A stretch of DNA of 64,000 bases. Source: Planotetraspora kaengkrachanensis (lineage in GTDB: Bacteria > Actinomycetota > Actinomycetes > Streptosporangiales > Streptosporangiaceae). The DNA lies in NCBI RefSeq assembly GCF_016862895.1, contig NZ_BONV01000050.1, positions 1-64,000 of the forward strand, written 5' to 3'. The notes under the pieces were generated by a model. That model was given only the letters and a program-made list of their open reading frames with translations, was not told the DNA's origin and made no database searches. The position numbers and the translations under genes were made by a program. Within the stretch, counting starts at the first letter, position 1. Each line of letters starts with the position of its first letter. Shown in pieces: positions 52,789 through 62,093 of this stretch.

Positions 52789-55259
52789 ACGCGTACTCCC
52801 TCCAGGACGACAGGCACCGGCCTGATCTGGTCGCGCTCGGTCTCGAACACGATCGAGGGGTCGGGGGTGCCGGGGGCGTTCACGAAACTGACGAAGCGAC
52901 GGAGCTTGTCGGGGTCCTCGATTGCGGCGCGCCACTCGTCGACGTAGGACGCGACGTGCCGTTCCATCTGGGCCTCGAGGTCCGCGCAGATGCCGAGCGA
53001 GTCGTCGAGGACGACCGCCCTCAGGTGGTCGAGTCCGCCTTCGAGGCCCTCGATCCACGCCGAGGTCCGCTGGAGCCGATCGGCCGTCCGGACGTAGAAC
53101 ATCAGGAACCTGTCGATGACCCTGACCAGCTCGTCGGCGGGCAGGTCCGCGACGAGCAGGTCCGCGTGCCGGGGCGTGAACCCGCCGTTGCCGCCCACGT
53201 AGAGGTTCCAGCCCCGCTCCGTCGCGATGATCCCGAAGTCCTTCGACCGCGCCTCCGCGCACTCGCGGGCGCAGCCGGAGACGGCGGCCTTGAGCTTGTG
53301 CGGGGAGCGCAGGCCCCGGTAGCGCAGCTCCAGGGCCACCGCGAGGCCCGCCGAGTCCTGCACGCCGTATCTGCACCAGGTGGAGCCGACGCAGGACTTC
53401 ACGGTGCGCAGCGCCTTCCCGTACGCGTGGCCGGACTCGAACCCGGCCGCGACGAGCCGCGCCCAGACGGCCGGCAGCTGTTCGACCCGGGCGCCGAGCA
53501 GATCGATGCGCTGGCCTCCGGTTATCTTCGTGTACAGCCCGAAGTCGCGGGCCACCTCGCCGATGACGATGAGCTTGTCCGGCGTGATCTCCCCGCCGGG
53601 GACGCGCGGGACGACGGAGTAGGTGCCGTTCTTCTGGATGTTGGCCAGGAAGTGGTCGTTGGTGTCCTGCAGGGCCGCCTGCTCGCCGTCGAGGATGTGG
53701 CCGTTGCCGAGCGACGCCAGGATCGAGGCCACGACGGGCTTGCAGACGTCGCACCCGCGTCCCGTGCCGTGCTCGGCGACGAGCCGGGAGAACGTGGTGA
53801 TCCCGCGTACGAGCACGATCTCGAACAGCTCCGCCCGGCTGAGAGCGAAGTGCTCGCACAGTCCCCTCCCGACGTCCACTCCGGACTCGGCCAGGATGCG
53901 CCTGAGCATCGGCACGCAGCTGCCGCAGGTGGTTCCGGCGCGCGTGCAATCCTTGACCCCCTGCACGTCGGTCAGCCCGGCCTCCGCGACCGCGGTCCGG
54001 ACACGGCCCTTGCTGACGTTGTTGCACGAGCAGACCTGCGCATCGTCCGGCACCTCGATCGTCGCGCCGGCGCCGGGGAAGAGCAGGTCGCTCGGGGATC
54101 CGGGCAGCGCCTTCCCGACGAACGGCAGCAGCGTGTCATACGGCGTGGCGTCGCCCACGCAGATGCCGCCGAGCAGCGTCATGGCGTCGTCGCTGACGAA
54201 CAGCTTCTTGTAGACGCCCGCGACGGGGTCGAGGTATGTCACGTCGAGCGCCCCCGACATCGCCCCGAACTGGGCCACCTCGACGCCGAGCAGCTTGAGC
54301 CTGGTGGACACGTCCGCGCCCTCGAAGGACGCCGTCCCGCCCATGATCCGGTCGGCGGCGACCTCGGCCTGGGTGAAGCACGGCCCGGCGAGGCCGTACA
54401 CGATCCCGCCCGCGAGCGCGCACTCGCCGACCGCGTAGACGTGCTCGTCGGAGGTCCGCATCCCCGCGTCGACCACGATGCCGCCCCGCTCGCCGACGTC
54501 CAGGCCGCAGTGCCTGGCGAGCTCGTCGCGGGGCCGGATCCCCGCGGAGAACACCACGACCCCGGCCTCGATCGCCCCGCCCTGCGACGTCACCAGCCGC
54601 GCGGCCCTGCCGTCCGGGCCCGGCTCGATCGCCCGCACGCCGGTGCCCGTGTGGACGGTCAGGCCGAGCGCCTCGACGTGACCGCGGAGCACGGCGCCGC
54701 CGCCCTCGTCCACCTGCCGGGGCATCAGCCGGTCGCCCATCTCGACGATGTGGGTGCCCAGCCCGAGCCCGCGCAGGGCGTCCGCGGCTTCCAGGCCCAG
54801 CAGCCCTCCCCCCACGACCACTCCGGAGCCTGCCCGCCCGGCCGCCTCCCTGATCGCGTCCAGGTCGTCGATGGTCCGGTACACGAAGCATCCCGGCAGG
54901 TCTCGCCCCGGCACGGGCGGCACGAAGGGCGCCGATCCGGTGGCGAGCACCAGGACGTCGTACGGCTCGGCCTGTCCCGCGTCCGTGACGACGGTTCGGT
55001 TGACCCGGTCGATGCCGGCGACCCTGCGGCCGAGCCGGAGCGTGACGCCGTCGGGGACGGGACAGGTCAGGTCCTCGGCGCTCCTGCCCTGCAGGTACGA
55101 GGTGAGCGCGACCCGGTCGTACGCCGGCCGCGGCTCCTCCCCGAATACGGTGATCCGCCCGGGGAATCCGCGCCGGGCAAGGTTCTCGATCAGCCGGTGC
55201 GCCGCGGGCCCGAACCCCACGACGACGACCCGGGTCCCGGTCTCGGGTCGGGAGGTCAT
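52785..55259 (-). CDS. nirB: Assimilatory nitrite reductase large subunit NirB
   Basis: NirB reduces nitrite to ammonium with NAD(P)H. The 824-residue protein has an FAD/NAD domain (about 8-400; VVVVGFGPAAHRLIENLA, GVVVGGGLLGLEAADALRG). BFD-type [2Fe-2S] segments follow (VCSCNNVSKGRVRTAV, CTRAGTTCGSCVP, CDVCKP). The C-terminal siroheme/[4Fe-4S] domain has the classical C-X5-C (Cys623, Cys629) and C-X3-C (Cys663, Cys667). ATG 55259 overlaps the upstream stop and has AGGAAGGGG upstream. All cofactor residues are intact. Confidence 0.96.
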   Translation of the reverse strand: MTSRPETGTRVVVVGFGPAAHRLIENLARRGFPGRITVFGEEPRPAYDRVALTSYLQGRSAEDLTCPVPDGVTLRLGRRVAGIDRVNRTVVTDAGQAEPYDVLVLATGSAPFVPPVPGRDLPGCFVYRTIDDLDAIREAAGRAGSGVVVGGGLLGLEAADALRGLGLGTHIVEMGDRLMPRQVDEGGGAVLRGHVEALGLTVHTGTGVRAIEPGPDGRAARLVTSQGGAIEAGVVVFSAGIRPRDELARHCGLDVGERGGIVVDAGMRTSDEHVYAVGECALAGGIVYGLAGPCFTQAEVAADRIMGGTASFEGADVSTRLKLLGVEVAQFGAMSGALDVTYLDPVAGVYKKLFVSDDAMTLLGGICVGDATPYDTLLPFVGKALPGSPSDLLFPGAGATIEVPDDAQVCSCNNVSKGRVRTAVAEAGLTDVQGVKDCTRAGTTCGSCVPMLRRILAESGVDVGRGLCEHFALSRAELFEIVLVRGITTFSRLVAEHGTGRGCDVCKPVVASILASLGNGHILDGEQAALQDTNDHFLANIQKNGTYSVVPRVPGGEITPDKLIVIGEVARDFGLYTKITGGQRIDLLGARVEQLPAVWARLVAAGFESGHAYGKALRTVKSCVGSTWCRYGVQDSAGLAVALELRYRGLRSPHKLKAAVSGCARECAEARSKDFGIIATERGWNLYVGGNGGFTPRHADLLVADLPADELVRVIDRFLMFYVRTADRLQRTSAWIEGLEGGLDHLRAVVLDDSLGICADLEAQMERHVASYVDEWRAAIEDPDKLRRFVSFVNAPGTPDPSIVFETERDQIRPVPVVLEGVRV

Positions 55260-56659
55260 GCGCTCACCCCTTCCTGCTCCGACAACCACCCGACGATTCC
55301 CTCCACCGCGTCGCGGCAGCCTCCGCATCCGGTGGTGGCCGCCGTCGCGGCCGTCACGGCCGGCAGATCACGGGCGCCGGCCTCCCAACAGGCCCGGATC
55401 TGGCCCTTCGTCACGTTGTTGCAGTGGCAGACCTGTGCCGAGTCGGGCATCCGCACCGGGCTCTGCGCCACCGCGACGTCGGCCAGGACGCCGGGGAACA
55501 GCAGCCCGGCCCGATCGGCGGGAAGCGGTCCCCCTCTGTCGAACAGCCGTGTCAGCGTGCCGACGGCCGGCGTCTCGCCCAGCAGGATCGCCCCGACCAG
55601 CCGGCCGTCCCGGATGACGAGTTTCCGATAGGTGCCGTTGCGGCGGTGACTGAAGCTGACGATCTCCGCCTGCTCGTCGGTCAGGTGGGTCTCGCCCATC
55701 GCCGCCAGCTCGACACTCCTGGCCTTGAGCCGCGTCACCATGCGGGACCCGCGGTAACGCGCGGCCCGATCCGCCCCGGTGACGACGTCGGCGGCGACGG
55801 CCGCCTGCTCCCACGCGGGCGAGACGAGTCCGTAGACCATGCCCGCGTGCTGGGCGCACTCCCCGATCGCGAAGATCGCGGGATCGTCCGTGCGCAGTTC
55901 GTCGTCCACGACGACGCCTCGGTCCACCTCCAGGCCCGCGTCGCGGGCGAGGCCGACCACCGGCCGGACGCCACACGCGAGGACGACCAGGTCGGCGTCC
56001 ATCGACTCGCCTGTGGACAGGTCCACCCGCCGTTCGTGGACGGCGCTCACCGTCACTCCGGTGCGCACCCGGACACCGAGCGCCCCGAGAGTCTGCCGCA
56101 GGACCAGGCCCGCCTCCACGTCGAGCTGCCGCTCCATCAGGTGATCGCCCAGGTGCAGCAGCGTCACCGGGACGCCCCGCCCGGCGAGGCCGCGGGCCGC
56201 CTCGATGCCGAGCAGCCCGCCGCCGACGACCGCCACGCCGCGCGCGGACGTCGCCGCCTTCCTGATCCGGTCGCAGTCGTCCAGGGTCCGGAACGGCAGC
56301 GCCCGCCCGGCCCCGGGGATCGACGGCACGACCGGTTCGCTGCCGGTCGCCAGGACCAGCACGTCGTACGGCTCCCGCGTCCCGTCGGACGCGAGGACCG
56401 TCTTCCGATCCCGGTCGATCGCGGTCACCCGGACGCCAAGGCGCGCGGTCACGTCGTGCTCGCCGTACCAGGCGGGGTCCACCAGGCGGGCCTGGTCGGG
56501 GGTGGACGTGCCGGCCAGCACGTTGGACAGCAGCACCCGGTTGTACGGCTGCCGCGCCTCCGCGCCGAAAACCGTGATCCGGACGTCCCGGCTCCGCGAA
56601 CGCACCTCGCCGACGAGGCGTGCGCCCGCCATCCCGTTGCCCACCACCACGAGCCTCAC
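55256..56659 (-). CDS. Nitrate reductase electron-transfer flavoprotein (NasB/NasC type)
   Basis: The 467-residue protein has an FAD/NAD(P)-binding oxidoreductase core (VRLVVVGNGMAGARLVGEV, then VAVVGGGLLGIEAARGLAG and FAIGECAQHAGMVYG) and a C-terminal BFD-like [2Fe-2S] domain (VCHCNNVTKGQIRACW, TGCGGCRD). It resembles the N-terminal half of NirB and probably passes electrons from NAD(P)H to NasA. The GTG start at 56659 overlaps the nasA stop (GTGA) and its stop overlaps nirB. Similarity to NirB suggests duplication, but the siroheme domain is absent. Confidence 0.9.
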   Translation of the reverse strand: MRLVVVGNGMAGARLVGEVRSRSRDVRITVFGAEARQPYNRVLLSNVLAGTSTPDQARLVDPAWYGEHDVTARLGVRVTAIDRDRKTVLASDGTREPYDVLVLATGSEPVVPSIPGAGRALPFRTLDDCDRIRKAATSARGVAVVGGGLLGIEAARGLAGRGVPVTLLHLGDHLMERQLDVEAGLVLRQTLGALGVRVRTGVTVSAVHERRVDLSTGESMDADLVVLACGVRPVVGLARDAGLEVDRGVVVDDELRTDDPAIFAIGECAQHAGMVYGLVSPAWEQAAVAADVVTGADRAARYRGSRMVTRLKARSVELAAMGETHLTDEQAEIVSFSHRRNGTYRKLVIRDGRLVGAILLGETPAVGTLTRLFDRGGPLPADRAGLLFPGVLADVAVAQSPVRMPDSAQVCHCNNVTKGQIRACWEAGARDLPAVTAATAATTGCGGCRDAVEGIVGWLSEQEGVSA

Positions 56660-58800
56660 GCGACACGCTCCACCGCGACCGCGCAGACCTTGAACTCCGG
56701 CATCCCGGACACCGGATCGAGCGCGGCGTTGGTCAGCCTGTTGACGCCGTCCCAATGGAACGGCATGAACACGGTGTCCGGCAGGACCACCGGGCTCACC
56801 TTGGCCATGGCCTCGACGACGCCGCGCCTGCTCCGGACCCGTACCCTGCCGCCGGGCTCGACACCGAGCCGTCCGGCCAAATCGGGGTGCAGCTCGACGA
56901 AGACCTCCGGGGACGCCTCGTTGAGCGCGGCGATGCGGCGGGTCTGGGCCCCGGACTGGTAGTGCGCCAGCACCCGGCCGGTCGTGAGATAGATCGGGAA
57001 GTCGGTGTCGACGTCCTCGGCCGGCGGCCGGTGATCCACCGGCACCAGCCTGGCCAGGCCGTCCGGGGTGGCGAAGTGCTCGAGGAAGGGGCGCGGGGTT
57101 CCCGGGTGGGCGATCTCGCCGGGCGCCTCGGCGGGGCACGGCCAGAAGACGCCCGTCTCCGCGGCTATCCGCTCGTAGGTGACGCCCGAGTAGTCGGCGA
57201 TCCCTCCCTGTGAGGCCCGGCGGAGCTCACCGAAGACCGTTCCCGGGTCGGCTGGGAAGCCCTTGTGATGCCCCAGCCGTCCGGCGAGGCCGGACAGGAT
57301 CGACAGGTCGCTGCGCACACCCGCGGGCGGATCGGCCGCCCTGCGGCGCAACAGCACCCGTCCCTCCAGGTTCGTGATCGTGCCGGACTCCTCGGCCCAC
57401 TGGGTGGTCGGGAGGACCACGTCAGCGAGCGCGGCGGTCTCGGACGTCACGATGTCGGAGACCACGAGCAGGTCGAGCGCGCCGAGCCCGCGGGCCACCC
57501 GCCCGGCGTCCGGGGCGGACACCGCGGGATTGGAGCCGAACACGAGCAGCGCCCGCGGGCCGCCGGGGGTGCCGAGCGCGTCGAGCATCTCGAACGCGGA
57601 CCTGCCCGGCCCCGGCAGGTCCGCGGGATCGACCCCCCAGACGGACGCGACGTGGGCCCGCGCGGCCGGATCGTCGATCTTGCGGTAGCCGGGAAGCTGG
57701 TCGGCCTTCTGCCCGTGTTCACGGCCGCCCTGGCCGTTGCCCTGGCCCGTGACGCATCCGTACCCGGAGCCCTCCCTGCCCGGCAGGCCGAGCACGAGGG
57801 CCAGGTTGACGAACGACGTGACGGTGTCGGTGCCCTTGGCGTGCTGCTCCGCGCCGCGCCCGGTCAGGATCATCGCGCGCTCCGCGTCGCCCAGGATCCG
57901 TACGGCTTCGCGCATGGCGGCGGCCGGCACGCCGGTCACGCGCTCGGCCCGCTCGGGCCACCACGCGGCGACCGAGGTGCGGACCCGCTCGAACCCGGTG
58001 GTGCGTCCCGCCAGGTAGTCCAGGTCGGCGTGGCCGTCGGCGATCGCGACGTGGAGCAGGCCGAGGGCCAGCGCGAGGTCCGTCCCCGGTGCGGGCCGCA
58101 GGTGGAGATCGGCGACCCTGGCCGTCCGAGTGGTCCGCGGGTCGATGACCACCAGCCGGCCACCGCCGTCCCGCATCCTCGTCAGATGCCTGACGAACGG
58201 CGGCATGGTCTCGGCGACGTTGACCCCGGCGAGCAGAACCGCGCCGGCCCGGCCGATGTCGGTGATCGGGAAGGGCAGCCCTCTGTCCATGCCGAAGGCC
58301 CGGTTGGCCGCGGCGGCCGCCGACGACATGCAGAACCGGCCGTTGTAGTCGATCTGGCTCGTCCGCAGGACCACTCGGGCGAACTTGCCGAGCAGGTAGG
58401 CCTTCTCGTTCGTCAGCCCGCCGCCACCGAACACGGCGACCGCGTCGGGCCCGTACCGCGCCTGGACGTCCCGGACACGCCGGGCCACGAAGTCCAGCGC
58501 CTCGTCCCAGCCGACCCGCCTGCCGTGAAGCAGCGGCGAGGTCAGGCGCTCGGGCGAATCCAGCAGTGCGGCGGCGGTCCAGCCCTTCTGGCAGAGGTTC
58601 CCCGCGTTTGCGGGGATGTCCTCGCGGGCCTCGATGCCGATTCCCCCGCCTCCTCCGCGTCCGTCCACGACCTGCATGCCGCACTGCAGCGCGCAGTACG
58701 GGCAGTGGGTCGCCGTTCTCACCGGATCCCGGGGCATCACAGGCCCCGGAGGGGATAGTGAGATCGGCATGGGTCCGATGGTGCTTTCAGGCGGTTTCAC
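56656..58800 (-). CDS. nasA: Assimilatory nitrate reductase catalytic subunit NasA
   Basis: NasA is a molybdopterin enzyme that reduces nitrate to nitrite in the cytoplasm. The 714-residue protein has the N-terminal [4Fe-4S] cysteines Cys33, Cys36, Cys40 (HCPYCALQCGM) and Cys70 (NLCQKGW). Molybdopterin-binding blocks follow (FCMSSAAAAANRAFGMDRG, GLPGREGSGYGCVTGQGNGQ, then FGSNPAVSAPD), and a C-terminal cap domain (LTTGRVLAHYQSGAQTRR). There is no Tat signal, consistent with an assimilatory enzyme. GTG 58800 has AGAAGGGA upstream; ATG codons at 58770 and 58737 are alternatives. Confidence 0.95.
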   Translation of the reverse strand: MKPPESTIGPMPISLSPPGPVMPRDPVRTATHCPYCALQCGMQVVDGRGGGGGIGIEAREDIPANAGNLCQKGWTAAALLDSPERLTSPLLHGRRVGWDEALDFVARRVRDVQARYGPDAVAVFGGGGLTNEKAYLLGKFARVVLRTSQIDYNGRFCMSSAAAAANRAFGMDRGLPFPITDIGRAGAVLLAGVNVAETMPPFVRHLTRMRDGGGRLVVIDPRTTRTARVADLHLRPAPGTDLALALGLLHVAIADGHADLDYLAGRTTGFERVRTSVAAWWPERAERVTGVPAAAMREAVRILGDAERAMILTGRGAEQHAKGTDTVTSFVNLALVLGLPGREGSGYGCVTGQGNGQGGREHGQKADQLPGYRKIDDPAARAHVASVWGVDPADLPGPGRSAFEMLDALGTPGGPRALLVFGSNPAVSAPDAGRVARGLGALDLLVVSDIVTSETAALADVVLPTTQWAEESGTITNLEGRVLLRRRAADPPAGVRSDLSILSGLAGRLGHHKGFPADPGTVFGELRRASQGGIADYSGVTYERIAAETGVFWPCPAEAPGEIAHPGTPRPFLEHFATPDGLARLVPVDHRPPAEDVDTDFPIYLTTGRVLAHYQSGAQTRRIAALNEASPEVFVELHPDLAGRLGVEPGGRVRVRSRRGVVEAMAKVSPVVLPDTVFMPFHWDGVNRLTNAALDPVSGMPEFKVCAVAVERVA

Positions 58801-58815
58801 AGCTGGGTCCCTTCT

Positions 58816-58842
58816 GTTACTGCTGTGCTACAAGCCGCTAAC
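58816..58842. promoter_or_regulatory. Candidate GlnR box upstream of nasA
   Basis: GTTAC (58816), GCTAC (58827) and CTAAC (58838) are spaced exactly 11 bases apart, the register of GlnR half-sites (GTnAC-n6-GaAAC). The array ends 16-42 bp upstream of the nasA start in the narK-nasA gap. The match is partial. GlnR control of nas and nir genes is established in actinomycetes; binding here is inferred. Confidence 0.4.
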
Positions 58843-58916
58843 CGCGCTCACTGTGCGGCCGGCCGGATGTGAGCGCGCCGGGCGTGCCGCGGCGAGGCCC
58901 GGGGGGCGGACGGGGC

Positions 58917-60281
58917 TCAGGGGCGCGCGGCGGCGAGACTGGGAGCGAGCCGCAGCCCCACGGTCCGCAGATAGCAGAACCACGTCAGCGCGAGACATCC
59001 CACGTAGAAGGCGGCGAAGGCCATGAGTGCCGCTCCGGCGCCCCCCGTGGACGCGATCGACGCGCCGAACCCCCGGTTGATGAAGAACCCGCCGAAGGCC
59101 CCCACCGCCGAGATGATCCCGATCGCCGCCGAGGCGTCCCTGCGCCCGATCACCAGGGCCTTCCGGCGTGCGGCCTCGTCGCCTGGCGCGACCCCCTCCA
59201 GTGCCTTCGCCCGGAAGATCGCCGGAATCATGCGGTAGGTCGAGCCGTTGCCGACGCCTGACGCGGCGATCAGCAGCAGGTAGGCGCCGAAGAACAGGTG
59301 GGGACTGCGCGCCTCGAGCCCGCTCCGGACCAGCAACAGCGCGCCGGCCATCGCGGCGAAGTTCACGAACGTCACCCGTGCGCCACCGAGCCTGTCGGAC
59401 AGCCTGCCGCCGAGGGGACGCACGAGCGAGCCGAGGAGCGAGCCCGCGAACGCGTACGTGACGAGCGACGCCTCACCGGGGAACTGCGACTTGAGGAGCA
59501 GCGGGAAGGCCGTCGAATAGCCGATGAACGAGCCGAACGTGCCGATGTAGAGGATCGACATGATCCATGTCTGCCCTCGGCCGATGACCTTGAGTTGCTC
59601 CCTCGGAGCGGTCTTCGCGACGGTCAGGTTGTCCATGAACGCGAAGGCCCCGACCGCCGCCGCGAGGATGAACGGGACCCAGAACAGACCCGCGGCGGCC
59701 AGCCCGAAGGCGCCGATCACGATCGGCATGAGCAACTGCACCGAGCTGACCCCGATGTTGCCGCCCGCGGCGTTGAGGCCGAGCGCCCACCCCTGTCTCG
59801 ACTGGGGATAGAAGTGGCTGATGTTCGCCATGCTTGAGGCGAAGTTCCCCCCGCCGAGGCCCGCGGTCGCCGCGATCGCGAGGAACGCCCAGTACGGCGT
59901 GCCCGGGTCGCCCACCGCCACCGCCAGGAGGACGGCGGGGACCAGGAGCAGCAGCGCGCTGACGACCGTCCAGTTCCTGCCACCGAACACGGCTGGGGCG
60001 AAGGTGTAGGGCACGCGCAGGGCCGACCCCACGAGATTGGGCAGCGCGACGATCCAGAACAGCTGGTCGGTGGAGAACCGGTACGCCCCCAGTTCGACCG
60101 CGACGATGCTCCAGACGGTCCAAAGGGTGAAGCCGAGGTGCTCCGCCAGGATCGACAGGACGAGGTTGCGCCGGGCGACCCGGGCGCCCGTGCCCACCCA
60201 GAATCCGGGATCGTCAGGACGCCACTCGCTGATCCAGCGCCCCTTCGCCGGGGCGGTCCCCGCTGCCTCGGTCACGCTCAT
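58917..60281 (-). CDS. narK: Nitrate/nitrite transporter NarK (MFS, NNP family)
   Basis: The 454-residue protein has twelve predicted membrane helices. The nitrate-porter signature is seen as GLGGGNFASSMANISHFYPQ followed by SRQGWALGLNAAGGNIGVS, and the second signature as GVGNGSTYRMIPAIF. It imports nitrate and may export nitrite. ATG 60281 has AGGAGGAATC upstream. It is the first gene of the nitrate operon; the 116 bp before nasA may hold a second promoter. Confidence 0.95.
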   Translation of the reverse strand: MSVTEAAGTAPAKGRWISEWRPDDPGFWVGTGARVARRNLVLSILAEHLGFTLWTVWSIVAVELGAYRFSTDQLFWIVALPNLVGSALRVPYTFAPAVFGGRNWTVVSALLLLVPAVLLAVAVGDPGTPYWAFLAIAATAGLGGGNFASSMANISHFYPQSRQGWALGLNAAGGNIGVSSVQLLMPIVIGAFGLAAAGLFWVPFILAAAVGAFAFMDNLTVAKTAPREQLKVIGRGQTWIMSILYIGTFGSFIGYSTAFPLLLKSQFPGEASLVTYAFAGSLLGSLVRPLGGRLSDRLGGARVTFVNFAAMAGALLLVRSGLEARSPHLFFGAYLLLIAASGVGNGSTYRMIPAIFRAKALEGVAPGDEAARRKALVIGRRDASAAIGIISAVGAFGGFFINRGFGASIASTGGAGAALMAFAAFYVGCLALTWFCYLRTVGLRLAPSLAAARP

Positions 60282-60363
60282 GATTCCTCCTGCGTCGGAT
60301 CGGGAGGATCACGAAGCTAGGAGAGGCGCGTTTCGCACATTGACTCTCTGTGACCGTGCGAGC

Positions 60364-60388
60364 GTTACATGTGTCGCACTCGCGTAAC
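60364..60388. promoter_or_regulatory. Candidate GlnR-type site upstream of narK
   Basis: Read on the minus strand, GTTAC (60388-60384), then GCGAC after six bases and a degenerate third half-site six bases further, are in the 11-base GlnR register. It lies about 85-105 bp upstream of the narK start, in the divergent gap with the deformylase gene. The match is weaker than a consensus site. Confidence 0.35.
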
Positions 60389-60494
60389 GCGCGAAATATA
60401 CCTATCACCCATGCAATACGGATTTAACAAAGGTTGGTACAACGCCAAACTGGGGACTTTCGTTGTGGTGTCGTCTTCGCCGCGGGGAGCGTGC

Positions 60495-60971
60495 ATGACT
60501 GTCCGTCAGATCCGGATGTTCGCAGATCCAGTGCTACGGAGCGTAGCCGAACCCGTCACCGTGTTCGACCGGTCCCTCAGGGACCTCGTCCGGTCACTCA
60601 CCGCCACCATGCGAGCCGGTCCGGGACGCGCCGGGCTCGCCGCCCCCCAGATCGGAGTCCCGCTCCGGGTGCTCGCGTTCGATCTGGACGGCAAGGCGGG
60701 CCACATCGTCAATCCGCGTCTTGAAATGTCCCATCGCATGATCGTCGCGGACGAGGCCTGCCTGTCCGCGCCGGGCATGTGGTGGCCGAGGGCCCGGTCG
60801 TTCTCCGTGGTCGTCCGCGGCAGGAACATGTACGGCAAGCCGATCACGGTGAGGGCGATCGGACTGCTGGCCAGGGTCCTGCAGCACGAGGCCGACCACC
60901 TGGACGGCGTGCTGTTCATCGACGCCCTGCCCGACGAGGACAAGCGGCGTTTCCTGGCCGCCATTCCCTGA
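60495..60971 (+). CDS. def: Peptide deformylase
   Basis: Peptide deformylase removes the formyl group from new proteins. The 158-residue protein has the three family motifs: GLAAPQIG, DEACLS (Cys89; the usual EGCLS has Ala for Gly) and QHEADHLDG (His131, Glu132, His135). ATG 60495 has GGGGAG upstream; the open frame extends back to 60369 in the AT-rich gap but has no similarity there. The protein is shorter than housekeeping deformylases of 170-190 residues and may be a secondary copy. It is not linked to fmt. Confidence 0.92.
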   Translation: MTVRQIRMFADPVLRSVAEPVTVFDRSLRDLVRSLTATMRAGPGRAGLAAPQIGVPLRVLAFDLDGKAGHIVNPRLEMSHRMIVADEACLSAPGMWWPRARSFSVVVRGRNMYGKPITVRAIGLLARVLQHEADHLDGVLFIDALPDEDKRRFLAAIP

Positions 60972-61216
60972 GCCGATCCGACGCTCACCCCATTAACGGA
61001 CAATGGCCATGTGACATGTACACGGGATGCCATTCCGGGTATTCAGTGTTCGATCAGGACGACAGGCCTTCGGCGTCGGTAATATTCCCGGGACATATCG
61101 GTTGACAAAGGACCGGTTTGCTGCGGAGAGGAATAGCGAACGCAGAGGCCGGGGATATCGACGCAACCTCCCGACGGATGTGGACCCCCGAAGTCCACCG
61201 CTCACTTGGGAGGGTC

Positions 61217-62086
61217 ATGTCCGCGTTCTCTCAGCTCGGCCTGAGGCTGCGCGAAACGCCCGTCACCCGCCGGGCGTTTCTGCTCGCCGGGACCGGGCTG
61301 GCCGGCGGCCTGCTGCTCGGAGCGTCGGCTCAGGCGTTCTCCGGAGGGCCCGCTCGCCCGCGCATCTACACGCGCAGCGAGTGGCACGCGGCGCCGCCCA
61401 AGACCAGGGCGGTGATCCTCAACCGGACTCCCGACCGGCTCGTCGTCCATCACACGGCCACGTCCAACACGAGCGACCAGAGCCTGGACGCCGCGTTCCG
61501 GCTGTCCCGGGCGATCCAGCGCTACCACATGCGCCACAACGACTGGGCGGACATCGGCGAGCAGTTCACCGTCAGCCGGGGCGGCCAGATCATGGAGGGC
61601 CGCAACAGGACGCTGCCCGCCATCGAGGAGGGAAGGCACGTCATGGGCGCCCAGGTCGCCGACCACAACCGCCACACCCTCGGCATCGAGACCGAGGGCA
61701 CGTACATGGAGGACCTGCCCACCGAGGGCCAGCTCGCCTCCCTGACCAGCCTGCTGGCCTGGCTGTGCGAGGTCTACCAGCTGGACCCCGCCAAGGCGAT
61801 CATCGGGCACCGGGACCTCAACTCCACGTCCTGCCCGGGTGACCGCCTCTACGGATACCTCCCCCAGCTCCGCGAGGACGTGGCCCGCAAGCTCGGCGGG
61901 CGAGGCCGGTCGGACGACGCGCGCCTCGCCCTGCCGGACGCCTCACCGCCGGACCCGGCCCTGCTCGCCGCGCCCGGCCTCATCATCGAAGGACCGGCGC
62001 ATCTGCAGCGGCCGCTCAGGGCCTACGACCACGGCCCTGGGCTGGGACCCCACGATCATCCGTGGACGGCCGGCCCGCGCCCCTGA
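61217..62086 (+). CDS. Tat-exported N-acetylmuramoyl-L-alanine amidase (amidase_2/PGRP)
   Basis: The 289-residue protein starts with a twin-arginine signal (TRRAFLLAGTGLAGG, cleavage near ASAQA at 36-40). The amidase_2 domain (about 45-225) has zinc ligands His78/79 (LVVHHTATS) and the His and Cys in IGHRDLNSTSCPGD. It should cleave the peptide from the glycan in peptidoglycan. The tail after about 230 is Pro/Asp-rich and unstructured. ATG 61217 has GGAGGG upstream. TTGACA at 61102-61107 may be a -35 box, without a clear -10. Confidence 0.9.
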   Translation: MSAFSQLGLRLRETPVTRRAFLLAGTGLAGGLLLGASAQAFSGGPARPRIYTRSEWHAAPPKTRAVILNRTPDRLVVHHTATSNTSDQSLDAAFRLSRAIQRYHMRHNDWADIGEQFTVSRGGQIMEGRNRTLPAIEEGRHVMGAQVADHNRHTLGIETEGTYMEDLPTEGQLASLTSLLAWLCEVYQLDPAKAIIGHRDLNSTSCPGDRLYGYLPQLREDVARKLGGRGRSDDARLALPDASPPDPALLAAPGLIIEGPAHLQRPLRAYDHGPGLGPHDHPWTAGPRP

Positions 62087-62093
62087 GCGGTGC

